Source of the DNA: Hemileia vastatrix
Lineage: Eukaryota > Basidiomycota > Pucciniomycetes > Pucciniales > Zaghouaniaceae
Length of the DNA stretch: 64,000 nucleotides
Reading direction: 5' to 3'
Assembly (NCBI GenBank): GCA_030280995.1
Contig: JASXTE010000017.1
Span: 20,699,998-20,763,997, forward strand
The position numbers and the translations under genes are program-made. The notes beneath the pieces are model-generated. The model searched no databases. It was not told where the DNA came from and worked only from the letters and a program-made list of their open reading frames with translations. This document shows, one piece after another, positions 10,177 through 21,500 of the stretch (position 1 is the stretch's first letter; every line of letters begins with the position of its first letter).

Positions 10177-13100
10177 GCACTGTTTAGCATCTAAGTATAA
10201 ACCAGTCGCTGTCAAGGTTAAACCAGTAAATGTACCAATGCCTGATTTGAATCCTCCTTTGAAAAGGCTGGCGCTGTCTAGGAATCCTTATGATACTCCT
10301 TTAACAAAGTTTCCACCTGAATTTGCACCTACTAGTAAAATCACATTGGAGAGGATTCAGATGGTTAATTTTGGACCAGAGTATTGGTTGTCGCAGGAAG
10401 AAAAGAAGTTGTTATTACATGTTATGGTTCTCAGAGAAAAGGCTATTGTGTTTTTTGAAGAGGAAATAGGTTTGTTGAAACACTCTCATGGTAAACCTTA
10501 TATTGTTCCAGCTATACCTCATGCGCCGTGGCAAAAGAAGGCTTTTCCAATACCAGCAACTATAAGAGAAGAGTATACGGAATTAATTAGGGGAAGGTTA
10601 AGGTCTGGCATGTATGAATAGTCTATGTCTAGTTATTCAAGTCCAGTGTTTTGTGTCGTTAAACATAATGGTAAGTTAAGGGTTGTTCATGATCTTAGGG
10701 AGATGAACAAGGTTATGGCAAAGGATACAGGAATGCCACCAATGCCAAAGGAGTTTGTGAATTCTTTTGCGGGATGTGCATGTTATGGATTAGGTGATAT
10801 TATGGGAGGATACGATGAGTACAAATTGGACAAATCATCCATGTTTGAAGCCCCACTGGGGTGCTTCATTTTGACAAGTTTACCGCAAGGCACAACAAAT
10901 TCTGTGGCAGTATACCAAGCACAGATGATGTGGATATTGCAGGATGAAATTCCAGAACATGTGTTAATTTTCATTGATGATGGCGGTATAAAAGGACCAG
11001 CCAGTGGTTATGATGGGGAAGTGTTAAAAGAGAATCTGTATATTAGAAGGTTTGTTTGGGAATATGTGATTACCCTGGAAAGAGTTTATTTTTAGGATAG
11101 AGGAGGCAGGATTTATGATCTCTGGATCCAAGTTTACTTGTTATGTTACAGCACTAGATAAAGTGGGACATGTGGTATGCAAGGAAGGGAGGATTATTGT
11201 GGAAAAACAGAAGAATAAGATGCTTACATGGCCGAGGCCAAGAAATACTACGGAAGTTAAAGGATTTTTAGGCATTTGTACATATGTAAGAATTTTTATT
11301 TGAGATTTTGCTTTGTTGTCTTCACCTTTATGGCACTTAACGAGAAAAGATGTTTTATGGGATTGGATGGAGGAGTGCAATGAGTCACTCGAGTTGTTGA
11401 AAAAGATTGTAGGAAAAGATATTTTTTGAAGAGATTGGAGTATGGATCAGGCGCTGGGAAAATTACTCTAGCAGTGGATTCTAGTGTGTCCGCAGTTGGT
11501 GCAGCTTTGATGCAGGAGGATGAAGAAGGTAATGATAGACCTGTCTTTTATGAATCTAAGACTTTAACTAGAGTAGAGTCTAGGTACTCTCAGTCTTAGC
11601 TGGAGTTATGCGGAGTAGAAAAGATTCTTAAGAAGCTACAATGTATGCTTTGGGGGCAACATTTTGAGTTTCAGGTTGATGCACTATCATTGGTGCAAAT
11701 GATTAGTAGCCCAAGTTTACCAGATGTTCCCATGACAAGGTGGGTGGTGCGGATTTTTTTATTTTGTTTTGATTTAGTCCATAAGCCAGGAAAAACTTTC
11801 ACTATGCCAGATTCATTATCTAGAAGACCGCCATGTGAAGAAGACTCGGAAGCCAAAGAATTTGAAGAAGATAAGTGATGGGTAAACGTCATAGATTATT
11901 GTTATGAAAGAGTTGGCAAGGTTGTCTGTGATGACAATAAACTAGCAGACAAGGTTGTCCGCCATGACGATAAACTTGTAGTGTTGAATGTCTGTAAAGA
12001 CATAAAACTAGATGTTGAAGATGCAAAGGTATTCTGAAACTGGATTTAGGGAACGCTGATGCTAAAGTAGTGACAAGGAGTGCGCTAGGCAAGGCAGTGG
12101 AAGATTCTGATGATGAAGATGATACAAGGGGAAGCCAAGATAGTAGTACTCATCCCTAAGAGGGGGAGTATTGTGAAGATGACACATCTAGTGATGAGGG
12201 AGTAGAGTTGTTAAGGTTATATCTGGAAGGTAGTACTTGACCAGATTTTCGGGATAAAAAGGTTTGGCGCAATATTGAAAATCACGCTAAAGCCTATTTT
12301 ATTAAAGACAGGAAGTTATGGAAGGATCAATCTTTTTTTTGTCAGTTAGTTGTTCAAAATAGGAAAAGGAAGGAGAAGATACTCAGGGAGTTACATGAGA
12401 ATATAGGACTTAGAGGTCAAGACAAGACATATTTCAGAGTTAGGGAAATATTCTGGTGGCCCAATATGCAGAATAGAGTAAGAGATTGGGTCAAATATTG
12501 TCCTGGATGTCAGTAAAGGAGTTACAGAAAGCCAAAAGAGAAAGGTAGAGCAGCGGTCAAAGATACTGTTTTTGGTAGGGTCAGCCTAGATGCAGTCCAT
12601 ATAAGTGAAGGACCCTTTAAATACTTGGTAGTAGCCAGGTATGGTCTATCAGGATGGGTTGAAGCAGCACCATTTGTAAATCTTAAGGCGAGTAATGTAG
12701 CGGAATTATTGAAGAAAGAATGGGTTTATAGGTAAGGGGTAATGAAGATGGTGACCGTAGATGGTGGCACTGAATTTGCTGGAGAATACCAAGAAGTAGT
12801 CAAAGTGATTAGCACAAGGCTAAAAGTTGCAACACCATATTATCCTGAAGCAGAGGGGATGGTGGAAAGAGGGAATCAATTTATAAAGGATGTGCTAGTT
12901 AAATTATGTGGGAATAATGGAACAAAGTGGAAGAAATACTTGCCATTAGTTTTGTTTGGGGACAGGATTTCAGTTAAAATGACAACAGGGTTTTCACTGT
13001 ATGAACTTATGTTTGGTCAAAGGGCGGTATTACTTATTGATCTAGAGGCTGGATATTTTCTAGGATGTGACTGGTATCAAGTGCGCTCGACTGAAGATTT

Positions 13101-13557
13101 GATTCTAGCAAGGGTAGCAAAGATTGAAAGAAAAGATGAGTTTTTGGAGAAGGCATATGGTAGAATGATGCAGATCCAGGACAAGTCAGTTAAATATTAG
13201 GATGAGCGTTTAGCGCATAGGTTAAGGAAGCCATTGAACCTAGGAGATTTGGTTTTGGTTTATAATAGAAGTTTAGAAAGCCAATGGGGGAAGATGTTTG
13301 CTGACAGATGGAACAGTCCTTATAGGATAAGAAAGCAGATAACTGGGGGTCTTACTTACTGGAGGAACTGGATGGTACTGAATGGAAGCAACTTGTGGCA
13401 GCAGATCAGATCAAAAGATTCTACCCAAGGGGTGTTCCAGCGATACAAGATAACCTCCGTAATGAGGAAAGACTACCAGAATGACCTCCAAGAAGTGGTT
13501 AAACTAACAATTTATGTTAAGCTTTGTTTTTATAAGAGGACTCACAGGAGGCTTTGA
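10177..13557 (+). pseudogene. pol: E0 Gypsy pol (RT-RNase H-integrase), heavily decayed
   Basis: RT begins near 10240 (LNPPLKRLALSRNPYDTPL). The catalytic motif is FIDDGGIKGP near 10970, a variant of the usual YxDD. RNase H follows (AVDSSVSAVGAAL, ESRYSQS) and the LSRRPP tether near 11820. Integrase runs from about 12360: the zinc motif is damaged (HENIGL for HxxxxH, then CPGC), but DDE residues survive in SLDAVHI, TVDGGTEFA and GMVERGNQF. A C-terminal ADRWNSPYRI segment ends the reading. There are many stops and frame changes, for example 10619, 11094, 11301, 11876, 13198. E1 has removed everything upstream of RT. It is the most diverged of the Gypsy copies. Confidence 0.8.
11922..12010 (+). 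repeat. Three in-frame 33-bp repeats of the hairpin motif in E0 pol
   Basis: Three hairpins start at 11922, 11955 and 11988, exactly 33 bp apart. Stems are TTGTC/GACAA, TTGTC/GACGA (one G-T pair) and ATGTC/GACAT, each with a six-base loop, followed by TAAACT or AAAACT. They sit in the RNase H-integrase linker, where E2, E3 and E5 carry the same motif with CCTC/GAGG stems. Confidence 0.7.
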
Positions 13558-14057
13558 CACAGTTGTGAGGGATAGAGGGCACTGATTGGAAGTTAGGTGC
13601 ACTATGTCGGAGCAGGCAACTGGCATAAGCGCTCAGATGAGGGGGCAGAGGAAAATAAAATCTTATATTTTCATTGTTCAAGGGGACATGACAAGATAGG
13701 CATTTGGATAAATAGGAGGCAAATACCATGTAAACGCAAAAGAGGCTGGGAATTTAGCTAATTAGTTAACTAACCAGGATTGGAATAACAATTTATAGAT
13801 GGGGCACTCTACAGTTTGATTTTTATTTACATTGTGTATTTTTTTATCGCAGTAAAGGCGGTAAAGTTTTATTATATAAAAGTTTATTTATGATTTTTTT
13901 TAGGGTTTACAGTCTTTTAAAGAAATAAGAGGGAGCAAAGTTAGGCGCCCTAAATTTAGAAGACAAGTAGTATGGAAGACAGGTGTAGAAGAATAGCTCT
14001 GCATTTAAAATGATAATTTAAAGGCATAGCAAGAAAAAAGATGAAGACAATGTACAG
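13558..14057 (+). other. E0 sequence downstream of pol
   Basis: It is non-coding and AT-rich, with no clear hairpin module. It ends where the E2 5' LTR begins (TGTGGCATTCC). On the map the element resumes after E2 at 25596. Confidence 0.45.
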
Positions 14058-14453
14058 TGTGGCATTCCAAATCTGGGTAGGCTACTTAGGTGAAAATTTG
14101 ATTGGACCTTGGTTGGAAGAAAATCATGGTGTTAGCAGGTGTTAATTTGGTTGAAGGGAGTTAACTGGATTTTTTTGGGTGGATTTATGATGATTTTTGG
14201 AGGATTTATGGTGATTTTTTGGAGGATTTATGGTGTTTTGGAATGGATATATGTTGGTATTCCTATTGTTATTTGATGGTTTCATGGATTGGGTATTGGT
14301 TTTACTGGATTTTCTAGGGCTCTCTTGGTATTTTTGGTGGATGCAGTGTGCTAGTGGAGTAGCAATTTTTTTCCGGTGCGCTCCAGTGCGCTCCGGTTCG
14401 CTCCGCTGATTTTTGGGTGCAAAAGCGAAGTGTACTGGAAAAATTCAGTCATT

Positions 14454-14714
14454 CACTACGCAATATAGGGGGTGGACTTGCTAGCAAGTCCTCAACCTGA
14501 ACTCAGATGGAACTCAGATGGAACTCAGACTGAACTCATACTGAACCCATACTGAACTCTACGTGAACACCCACCTAAAACTGTTCTGCTGAGTGGTGTT
14601 CATCCCTGATTGTATGGTTCCTTTATCAATAGCTCAATGTGTGTTCAACCTGTGGTGAGTTTGGGTCCAAGGTTGCGGACTCGCTAGCAAGTCAGCCCCC
14701 CATATTGTGTGGTG
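14454..14714 (+). mobile_element. CACTA-type miniature transposon (261 bp)
   Basis: The ends are CACTACGCAATATAGGGGG and the complement CACCACACAATATGGGGGG, extending over about 44 bp of imperfect inverted repeat with GCTAGC inside. ATT flanks both sides (14451-14453, 14715-14717), a 3-bp target duplication. The E2 3' LTR near 24553 shows the uninterrupted site. Inside lies an 11-bp repeat, GAACTCAGATG and variants, about six times (14510-14575). CACTA superfamily elements begin CACTA, duplicate 3 bp and carry subterminal repeats. It encodes no protein. Confidence 0.8.
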
Positions 14715-14717
14715 ATT

Positions 14718-15040
14718 GTGGAAAAGTTTGGTTATGGTGAAAAGATTAACTCACTCTGGCCAAATTAGCTCATTATGGCAAAAAGAGCTCATTGTGGCAA
14801 AATTTGCTCACAATGGAAAAGTCTGATCACCAATGCAAAGTTTGGTCCCTGCAGAAAAATCTGGGCACTGTGGTAAAGTTTGGTCACTGTAGGAAAGTCT
14901 GATCACCAGTGCAAAGTTTGGTCACTGCAGAAAAGTCTGGGCACTGTGGTAAAGTTTGGTCACTGTAGAAAAGTCTGATCACCAGTGCAAAGTTTGGTCA
15001 CTGCAGAAAAGTTTGGCTATTGTGGCAAAATTCGGTTAGA
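14718..15040 (+). repeat. 19-bp tandem repeats in the E2 LTR
   Basis: Units such as CTGCAGAAAAGTCTGGGCA and CTGTGGTAAAGTTTGGTCA alternate for about 16 copies and form a higher-order period of four units. The same array lies in the E2 3' LTR (about 24555-24875) and the E5 LTR (29270-29600). Being upstream in the LTR, it is a candidate U3 transcription-factor array. Confidence 0.75.
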
Positions 15041-15742
15041 ATTTATCATGCTTGTTAGATCAATAGTTTATTGTAGATCCTATGCATGTAGGGTATTGTT
15101 GGGAAGGTCTGGAGGAGGAGAATCTTAGTCTTCTACATGTTTCTTGTCTTTTAGTTTCAATAACAAAGGTCTTTTTTGATAATTAACAATATTTTAACAT
15201 ATAACAACAATTATAATAAAATATATCAACATATAGGGTACCATTGGATAGCTCTCATCCTTGGTGACTCAAATTCATTTCATTTCTTATAAAATTTATA
15301 AAATAAAAATATAATAAATAACACTCTTTAACTTTGGTGCGAAACTAGGTAAATCTGGGGCAGACCTTTAATAAGGCACCTTCAAACAGATCATCCCAAG
15401 GGTAGTTTCTGGGGCACTTTACTGTACTTTCCAGTCTCTGAAGGAAGTGTTGCGGCTTGTTCTAAGTATTTGCTGTGAATTTTATCAGTGTAATCTGGTA
15501 TAAGGTATTTGCTTTGGGGGTGTAATCACTTATTGCACTTATTTTTTCTTATATTATAGGTTTCCAACACTTTCAAAATCTTTCTCTTGGATTTGCAACT
15601 TATCCAACTCTTCAAGAAGATCTTCAAGCTTAGTTAATTGAATATTACATTAACTTAGAGGGACAGAGATCTCTTTTTGTTTTTTCAACTTCCTTGGATT
15701 CTGCCTGCAGCAAGGCAACTGTAGGAGTCTACTCTACATTTT

Positions 15743-15759
15743 TGGCACCCAACGTGGGG
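15743..15759 (+). other. E2 primer binding site
   Basis: TGGCACCCAACGTGGGG begins four bases after the LTR. From general knowledge, the 3' end of eukaryotic tRNA-Lys(CUU) ends CCCCACGTTGGGCGCCA; only one base differs (A for G at the fourth position). Confidence 0.7.
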
Positions 15760-15971
15760 TTCAAATTCTCTAGCTTCTGAAGAAACTTACTTGTTGGACT
15801 TCTGGATTTTGGTTTTCTGGTTGTTGGATTTTGATTGGTTGGTTATTTGGTGACTCTGGTAACTAGCTGAACCAGTACAGGTTCTGTGGTAGTAGGTATC
15901 AAGGTATAGGGCTGAACCCTTGTAGGATATTGTCGGTTTTCTGGTAAAGGGCTGAACCCTTTCAGATTTTA

Positions 15972-18463
15972 TTGGTTTCTGGTGCTATTTGGGATGCTTC
16001 TCCATCTGGTGCTGGTGTTATTGCTGCTGCTGCTGATGGTTTCAGGCCTTCAGTAAGGATTCAAACTTGGGATGGGCCCAAGTTTGTTGGTGATGATGTA
16101 AAGTGGTTTTTAGGCAGATATGAGGCTGCTGCTGGAATTGATAGGGCTTCTCATTTAGATATGGAGAAGCAGGTAATCTTTTTAATTGGTGATAGGGAAG
16201 TGGAGAAGGAGATTACTGGTATGGAGGGTTATAAGACTAGGGATTGGAAAAGGCTTAGTAGGGAAATGGTGGACAGATGGGGAGTCAGATATTCAATGGT
16301 GGATTTAAATAAGGTTGTTAGAGAATGGCAAGTGCAGAGTGGAGTAAATTCTTTGGTTAGTTATTGGAAATTTGTTGGTAGTTTTGAAATTGTGGTGGAA
16401 TATCTGGTGGAGGTAGAGGAATTGGATCATGAAAATGCAGTCAAAGATTTATTTTGGTCCGCTTTTGGGAGGGATGTTAGGATGGATGTGTTAAAGGAGT
16501 TTTCTAGGAAGAGTTTGATGAAAACCTTACCTAATGGGGAGCAGAAGTTTCCTGCTCTTAAGGTGGTTAAAGAATCGGTGGAGTCTCACCTCAAGCTTTT
16601 GGCTGTGGACAGTTATTAAGAAACCTGTACACAGTATGTCAGCAAGATTAATGAAGTTTTGGCTGATAATAACGATATTATGAAGAAGGCTCAGGAGGCA
16701 AGAAAAACTCAGTTGGGGAAAACGGTTCCTAAGGTGGATAAGAATGTGGATAAGGAGATGGTGGATCAATTGGCTGACTTAAAGAAGCAATTTAAAATTT
16801 TTGTTCAAGAAACTCAGAAGGCCAGCAGGGTTTCAGCTTCTTCTTCATCATGTTATTCAAGTAGAGGTTATAATAGGAGGAATGGTGGTACTGTAGATGT
16901 TTGGATTTGTTCCTACTGTAACAGGAAGGGACATAAGTGTAATGATTGTTGGACTTTGAATAGGGATCAGGCTGCTGGTAGAGTAAAATTTGATGGAAAG
17001 GTATTTAGGTTTCCTCATGGATCTTTCATCAATCCCAGTGAAGGTCAGGCTCCTTTGGATTTGGTGAGGAGGAATAGTATGGGTGAAAAGAGAGCTAGGT
17101 TTGAGGAATTGCCTACTGAGGCTTCTTCTGGTACTGGAATTAATTCTGGAGATAAGCCAAAGGAAAAAGAGGTTAGTAAGGCTACTTTATCTACTTCATA
17201 TGGTAATTTGGAGTTAGTAAAGGTTGTTAAGGCGGATGGTGAGTGTATGGCTGGTGTATATGATGTGGAGGCTGCTAGGAGGGCGGCTGCTTCTAAAGCT
17301 AGAAGCAGTATTTCTAATCAGCTAAGGTCAAGAGGTGGAAAGGCGGATTCTAAGAAGGCTGAAGATCCCATGAAGATTTATACGCCTGAAGAGATTTGTC
17401 AGATGCAGAAGGGGATAGCTGATATGGGTCCCCCTAGTTTTGGTGCTTTTGATCTTAATGGTGATCCTATGCATTTGGATGATGGTTCAGATACAGAGGA
17501 GGATGTGCCTTTAGCTTCTTTGCCTAGGCCAAGTTCTAGTGGGCCAATGGAGGGAGTTAGAACTACTGTTGATGGTTCTGGTTTGGTCTCTGTGGATGGA
17601 AAGGTTCATGGGGATAATTCTGAGGTGGAGATGTGTGATGTTGTTGGTAATGTGGGACCTCAGGAGTCTTCTAGGGCAAAGGTTGCTAGGAGTAAGGCTC
17701 ATTATGAGAGGCCAGTGGTTTCTGGTCAAGAGAATGCTATGGATGTTTTTTTGGGAAGGGTGAATCAGCTTCAGATTCCATTATCTTTGGGTGAATTGTT
17801 CACTGTTAGTCCAGCCCTTGCTGAAAAGCAGAAGAAGAATTTGACTAGGAGAGGAGTGGCTACTGGTGAGGTGGAGTATATGTGTGAAAATGTGGAGAAG
17901 TTTGGTAATGAGGTGGAGACTAATTTTTATTCTCCTTTGGGATATTTGGTGGTTTCTTTAAATGGCAAAGATGTGAAGGCATTGGTTGATTCAGGCTCAC
18001 AAATAAAATCAATTTCATTGGATCAAGCAATTAGTCTGGATTTGCCAATTAAAGCTGGTGTTGGAAGAAATCTCAAAGAGATAGGTGGGCATGCTACTGA
18101 GTTCATTGGTACAGCGGAGCATGTAAAGTTAGGTGTTGGTGGAGCTGTTTGAAAAGTTCATTTTTATGTGGCTAGAGGAGCTGTGAAGACAGTTTTAGGA
18201 GGGCCATTTTTGATGGATTTTGAGGCCAAGATTGGTTATCCGTCTGGTGTTGGGTTAGTTAGGAGATTACTGGGGAGGATATGAGGCAGTTACATATGAG
18301 GTTGGCACCCCCAGGTGATGAAGGTTGGGAAACTAGGCCTGGTGTTTCTGCATCTTGTCAGTGTTGCACTTTCACAAGGAAGAGAAAATATTTGAAGTCC
18401 TCTTCTGGTGTATTTGAGGATATTGGTGATCATTTTGTTGGTGACTCTTCTTTTTTAGGGTAG
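15972..18463 (+). pseudogene. gag: E2 gag-protease
   Basis: The Gag core runs RIQTWDGPKFVGDDVKWF to LFWSAFGRDVRMDVL (about 16058-16490). A CCHC knuckle follows (CSYCNRKGHKCNDC, about 16905-16950). The protease carries ALVDSGSQIKSIS near 17985 and VLGGPFLMDF near 18195. The reading has no ATG at the position of E5's start (30382): the cognate bases read TTGGTTTCT, with an upstream in-frame stop at 15945. Nonsense codons include TAA at 16617-16619 (Gln in E5) and TGA at 18150-18152. Gag packages RNA and the aspartic protease cleaves Gag-Pol. Confidence 0.85.
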
Positions 18464-18534
18464 ATAGGGCTGATCAGTCCAGTGCTGTAATCTCTCCTGA
18501 AGAATAAATCCCGGATTGCAGTAGGTCAGCTCAA

Positions 18535-21500
18535 GTGGAGATATATCAAGTGGAATCTCAACTTTCTGTAGATAATATTACTTTATTATGTCAATTTTTG
18601 TCAAATTATTTATCTGGTTTCAGTTTTTCTTCAAGTGTTTCTCTCAAGTTTATTTCAACTTCTGAATATATTTTAGGGAAACTTTTGTTGGAGCGGAAAA
18701 GTTTTGGAGTGGTGGCAAATGGGTCTAAAATTAAGTCCTCCCAATTTTTCACTGCTAGGGTTTCTTCTACATCTTTCAAAAACATTACCATGGCCACACA
18801 TATGAGCATTGGGGACACCCCTGGTTGTTTTTCTAGGAATATTAAGAAACAATTTGACAAAAATCAAGAAAAAAATCTCAAGATAAATGAAAATCAACAA
18901 AAAAATTATTTATGTAAAGATATTGTCAAGAGGGCTGAACCTGCTTGGCATTCTGGTAACTTCCTGCATGAGGATAGACTGCCAACTTTTCATACTTTTG
19001 ATTATTCTTTTCTTATTTCTAAAAATAAAAATCAAATTAAAAATTTTCTGCATAATGAAAAACTAGATAACAATATTTTTGAAAATTCCAATAATTCTGT
19101 TTCTAAAAACTTTAATAATTCTTTTTCAAAATAAAAAATAAAAATAAAACTGATAAAATTTCTTTATCTTATTCTAATAATTATTTTTGTAAAAATTCTG
19201 TTACTCTTAATTCTGATGAAGATGAAGATTCTGTTGATGAAAGGAGATCAATTCCTCAATTACATGTGGAAGTTGAAGCAGCAAAATATAAGAACGTTTC
19301 TGTGAAAGTTAAACCAATCAATGAAGCGCTGCCAACTGGATTGAATCCGCCGTTAAAGAGACCACTTTTGTCAAGAGATCCATATGAAACTCCTTTAAGA
19401 AAGAATCTGCCTGAATTTTCTGAAACATCAAGAATTACTTTTGATAGGATTGGTGTTGTAAATTTTGGGCCTGAGGGTTGGTTATCTGGTGAGGAGATGA
19501 ACTTGTTGTTGGATGTGATGGTGTTGAGGGAGAAGGCTATTGCATTTGTGGAAGAAGAGAGGGGGTTTTTAAAGCAATCTTATGGTGAACCTTACAAGAT
19601 TCCAGTTGTTTGTCATGAACCTTGGCAACTCAAGCCAATTACGATTCCTGCTGCTCTTTAATATGATTATATTGAAGTTGTTAGGGAAAGGATTAGGACT
19701 GGAATTTATGAACAATTGTAATCAAGTTATTCAAGTCCAGTTTTTTTGTATCAAGAAGCCTAATGGAAATCTTAGAGTGGTTCATGATTTTAGGGAATTG
19801 AATAGGGTGACAATAAAAGATGCTTGTATTCCTCCAAGTGCCGAGGAATTTGTTGATGCTTTTTCTGGAAGGGTATGTTATGGTTTGTGTGATATTATGG
19901 GGGGATATGATGAAAGAGAATTACATCTGGATTCAAGACCTCTGACAACTTTTGATACTCCTCTTGGACGGTTACAGCTGACTAGATTACCTCAAGGTGC
20001 TACTAATTCTGTTGCTGTTTATCAAGCACAAATGGCTTGGATTCTTCAAGATGAAATTCCACAGTATGCTGGTATATTTATTGATGATGGTGGAATTAAA
20101 GGTCCTTCAACTGGTTATGATAATGAAGTCTTGGAGGATAATCCAGGTGTTAAGAGGTTTATTTGGGAGTAGGCAGTAACTTTGGAAAGGATGTTGTTTA
20201 GGATTGAAGAAGCTGGTTTAACTATTTCCGGTTCTAAATTTTCTTGTTGTGTTCCAGCTTTAGAGATTCTTGGTCATGTGGTGTGTAGGGAAGGCTGAAT
20301 TATGTCAAAGAAGAAAATCAACAAAATTCAATCTTGGCTGAGACCTAGAAACACTACTGAAGTTAGAGTATTTTTGGGAGTATGTGTTTATGTTAGGATG
20401 TTTATTAAGGATTTCTCATTATAAGCTGCTCCATTGAGAAGGTTAAATAGGAAGGATGCTGATTGGGATTGGGATGAAGCTTGTGAAGAAGCTTTTGTTA
20501 AGCTGAAGAAGGTTGTTTGTGAAGATATCATTCTTCATAAGTTGGATTATGGTGAAGGAGCTAGTAGTATTTATTTAGCTGTTGATTCTAGTCAGCTGGC
20601 CGCTGGTGCAGTGCTTTCTCTGATGGATAAGGATGGTTATATTAGACCAGTTAGGTATGAATCTGTAGTTTTTACCAAGGTGGAATCAAGATATTCACAA
20701 CCAAAGTTGGAACTCTGTGGTGTGGCAAAAATTTGAAAGAAACTTCAAAATATCTTATGGGGTCAACATTATGAACTTCAAGTGGATGCTAAATCTTTAA
20801 TTCAGATGATTAATTCACCTAGTTTACCTAATGCTCCGATGACTAGGTGGGTAGCTTTTATTCAACATTTTTCATTTGATTTAGTGCACAGGCCTGGAAA
20901 ATCTTTCACTACGCCTGATGGATTGTCAAGAAGACCACCTACAGTAGATGATTCCAATTCAGAAGAGTTTGATGAAGATATACCTATAATCAAGGCCAGT
21001 ACCAAGGGTGCTGAGGACTCTCCATACCTCCCCTGTGAGGTTAAACTGGCTGGTTCTATTTTCGTTGAATTTGATGAAGTTGATGATCTAGTTGATCATG
21101 AGGTTTTTGTAGATGAGGATGGTGTGGTTTTTTGGGATAATTGGAAGTTGGTTAATGGTGTTTATGTTTGGGATCTGAAGGAGGATAGTGGTATCATGGA
21201 AAAATGTTTGAATGAGGTGGATTATGTGAATTTCAGCAAACAGCCGAAGGCTCAGAGAATGATTGCTCATTCACAAGTGGGAGATATTGGGGACAGGGAG
21301 GTTCCTTTGGATTTTATATTGTTGGATTTTTCTGATGAAATTTGTGGCCAGACTGGGTTTTATTTTTTAATGGTGAAATATTTGTTGTCTCTGGGAAAAC
21401 CAGAAGAATGTGATGAAGCTGAATGGGTGGCTATCAAAAAGAAGTCTCATGGTTTTTATTTTTCTGGTAGAAGGTTGATGAAAAGAAGACATCCAAATCC

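Larger units (their letters stand above)
14058..15738 (+). repeat. E2 5' LTR
   Basis: It starts TGTGGCATTCCAAATCTGGG and ends CTACTCTACA just before the PBS. It is 1681 bp long because it holds a 261-bp inserted element; without it the length is 1420 bp, close to the 1435 bp of the 3' LTR. Confidence 0.9.

Noticed and set aside
15972..15974. Start of E2 gag at 15972
   Set aside because: The codon is TTG, not ATG. It is kept only as the edge of the recognisable reading; fungal nuclear genes rarely start there.
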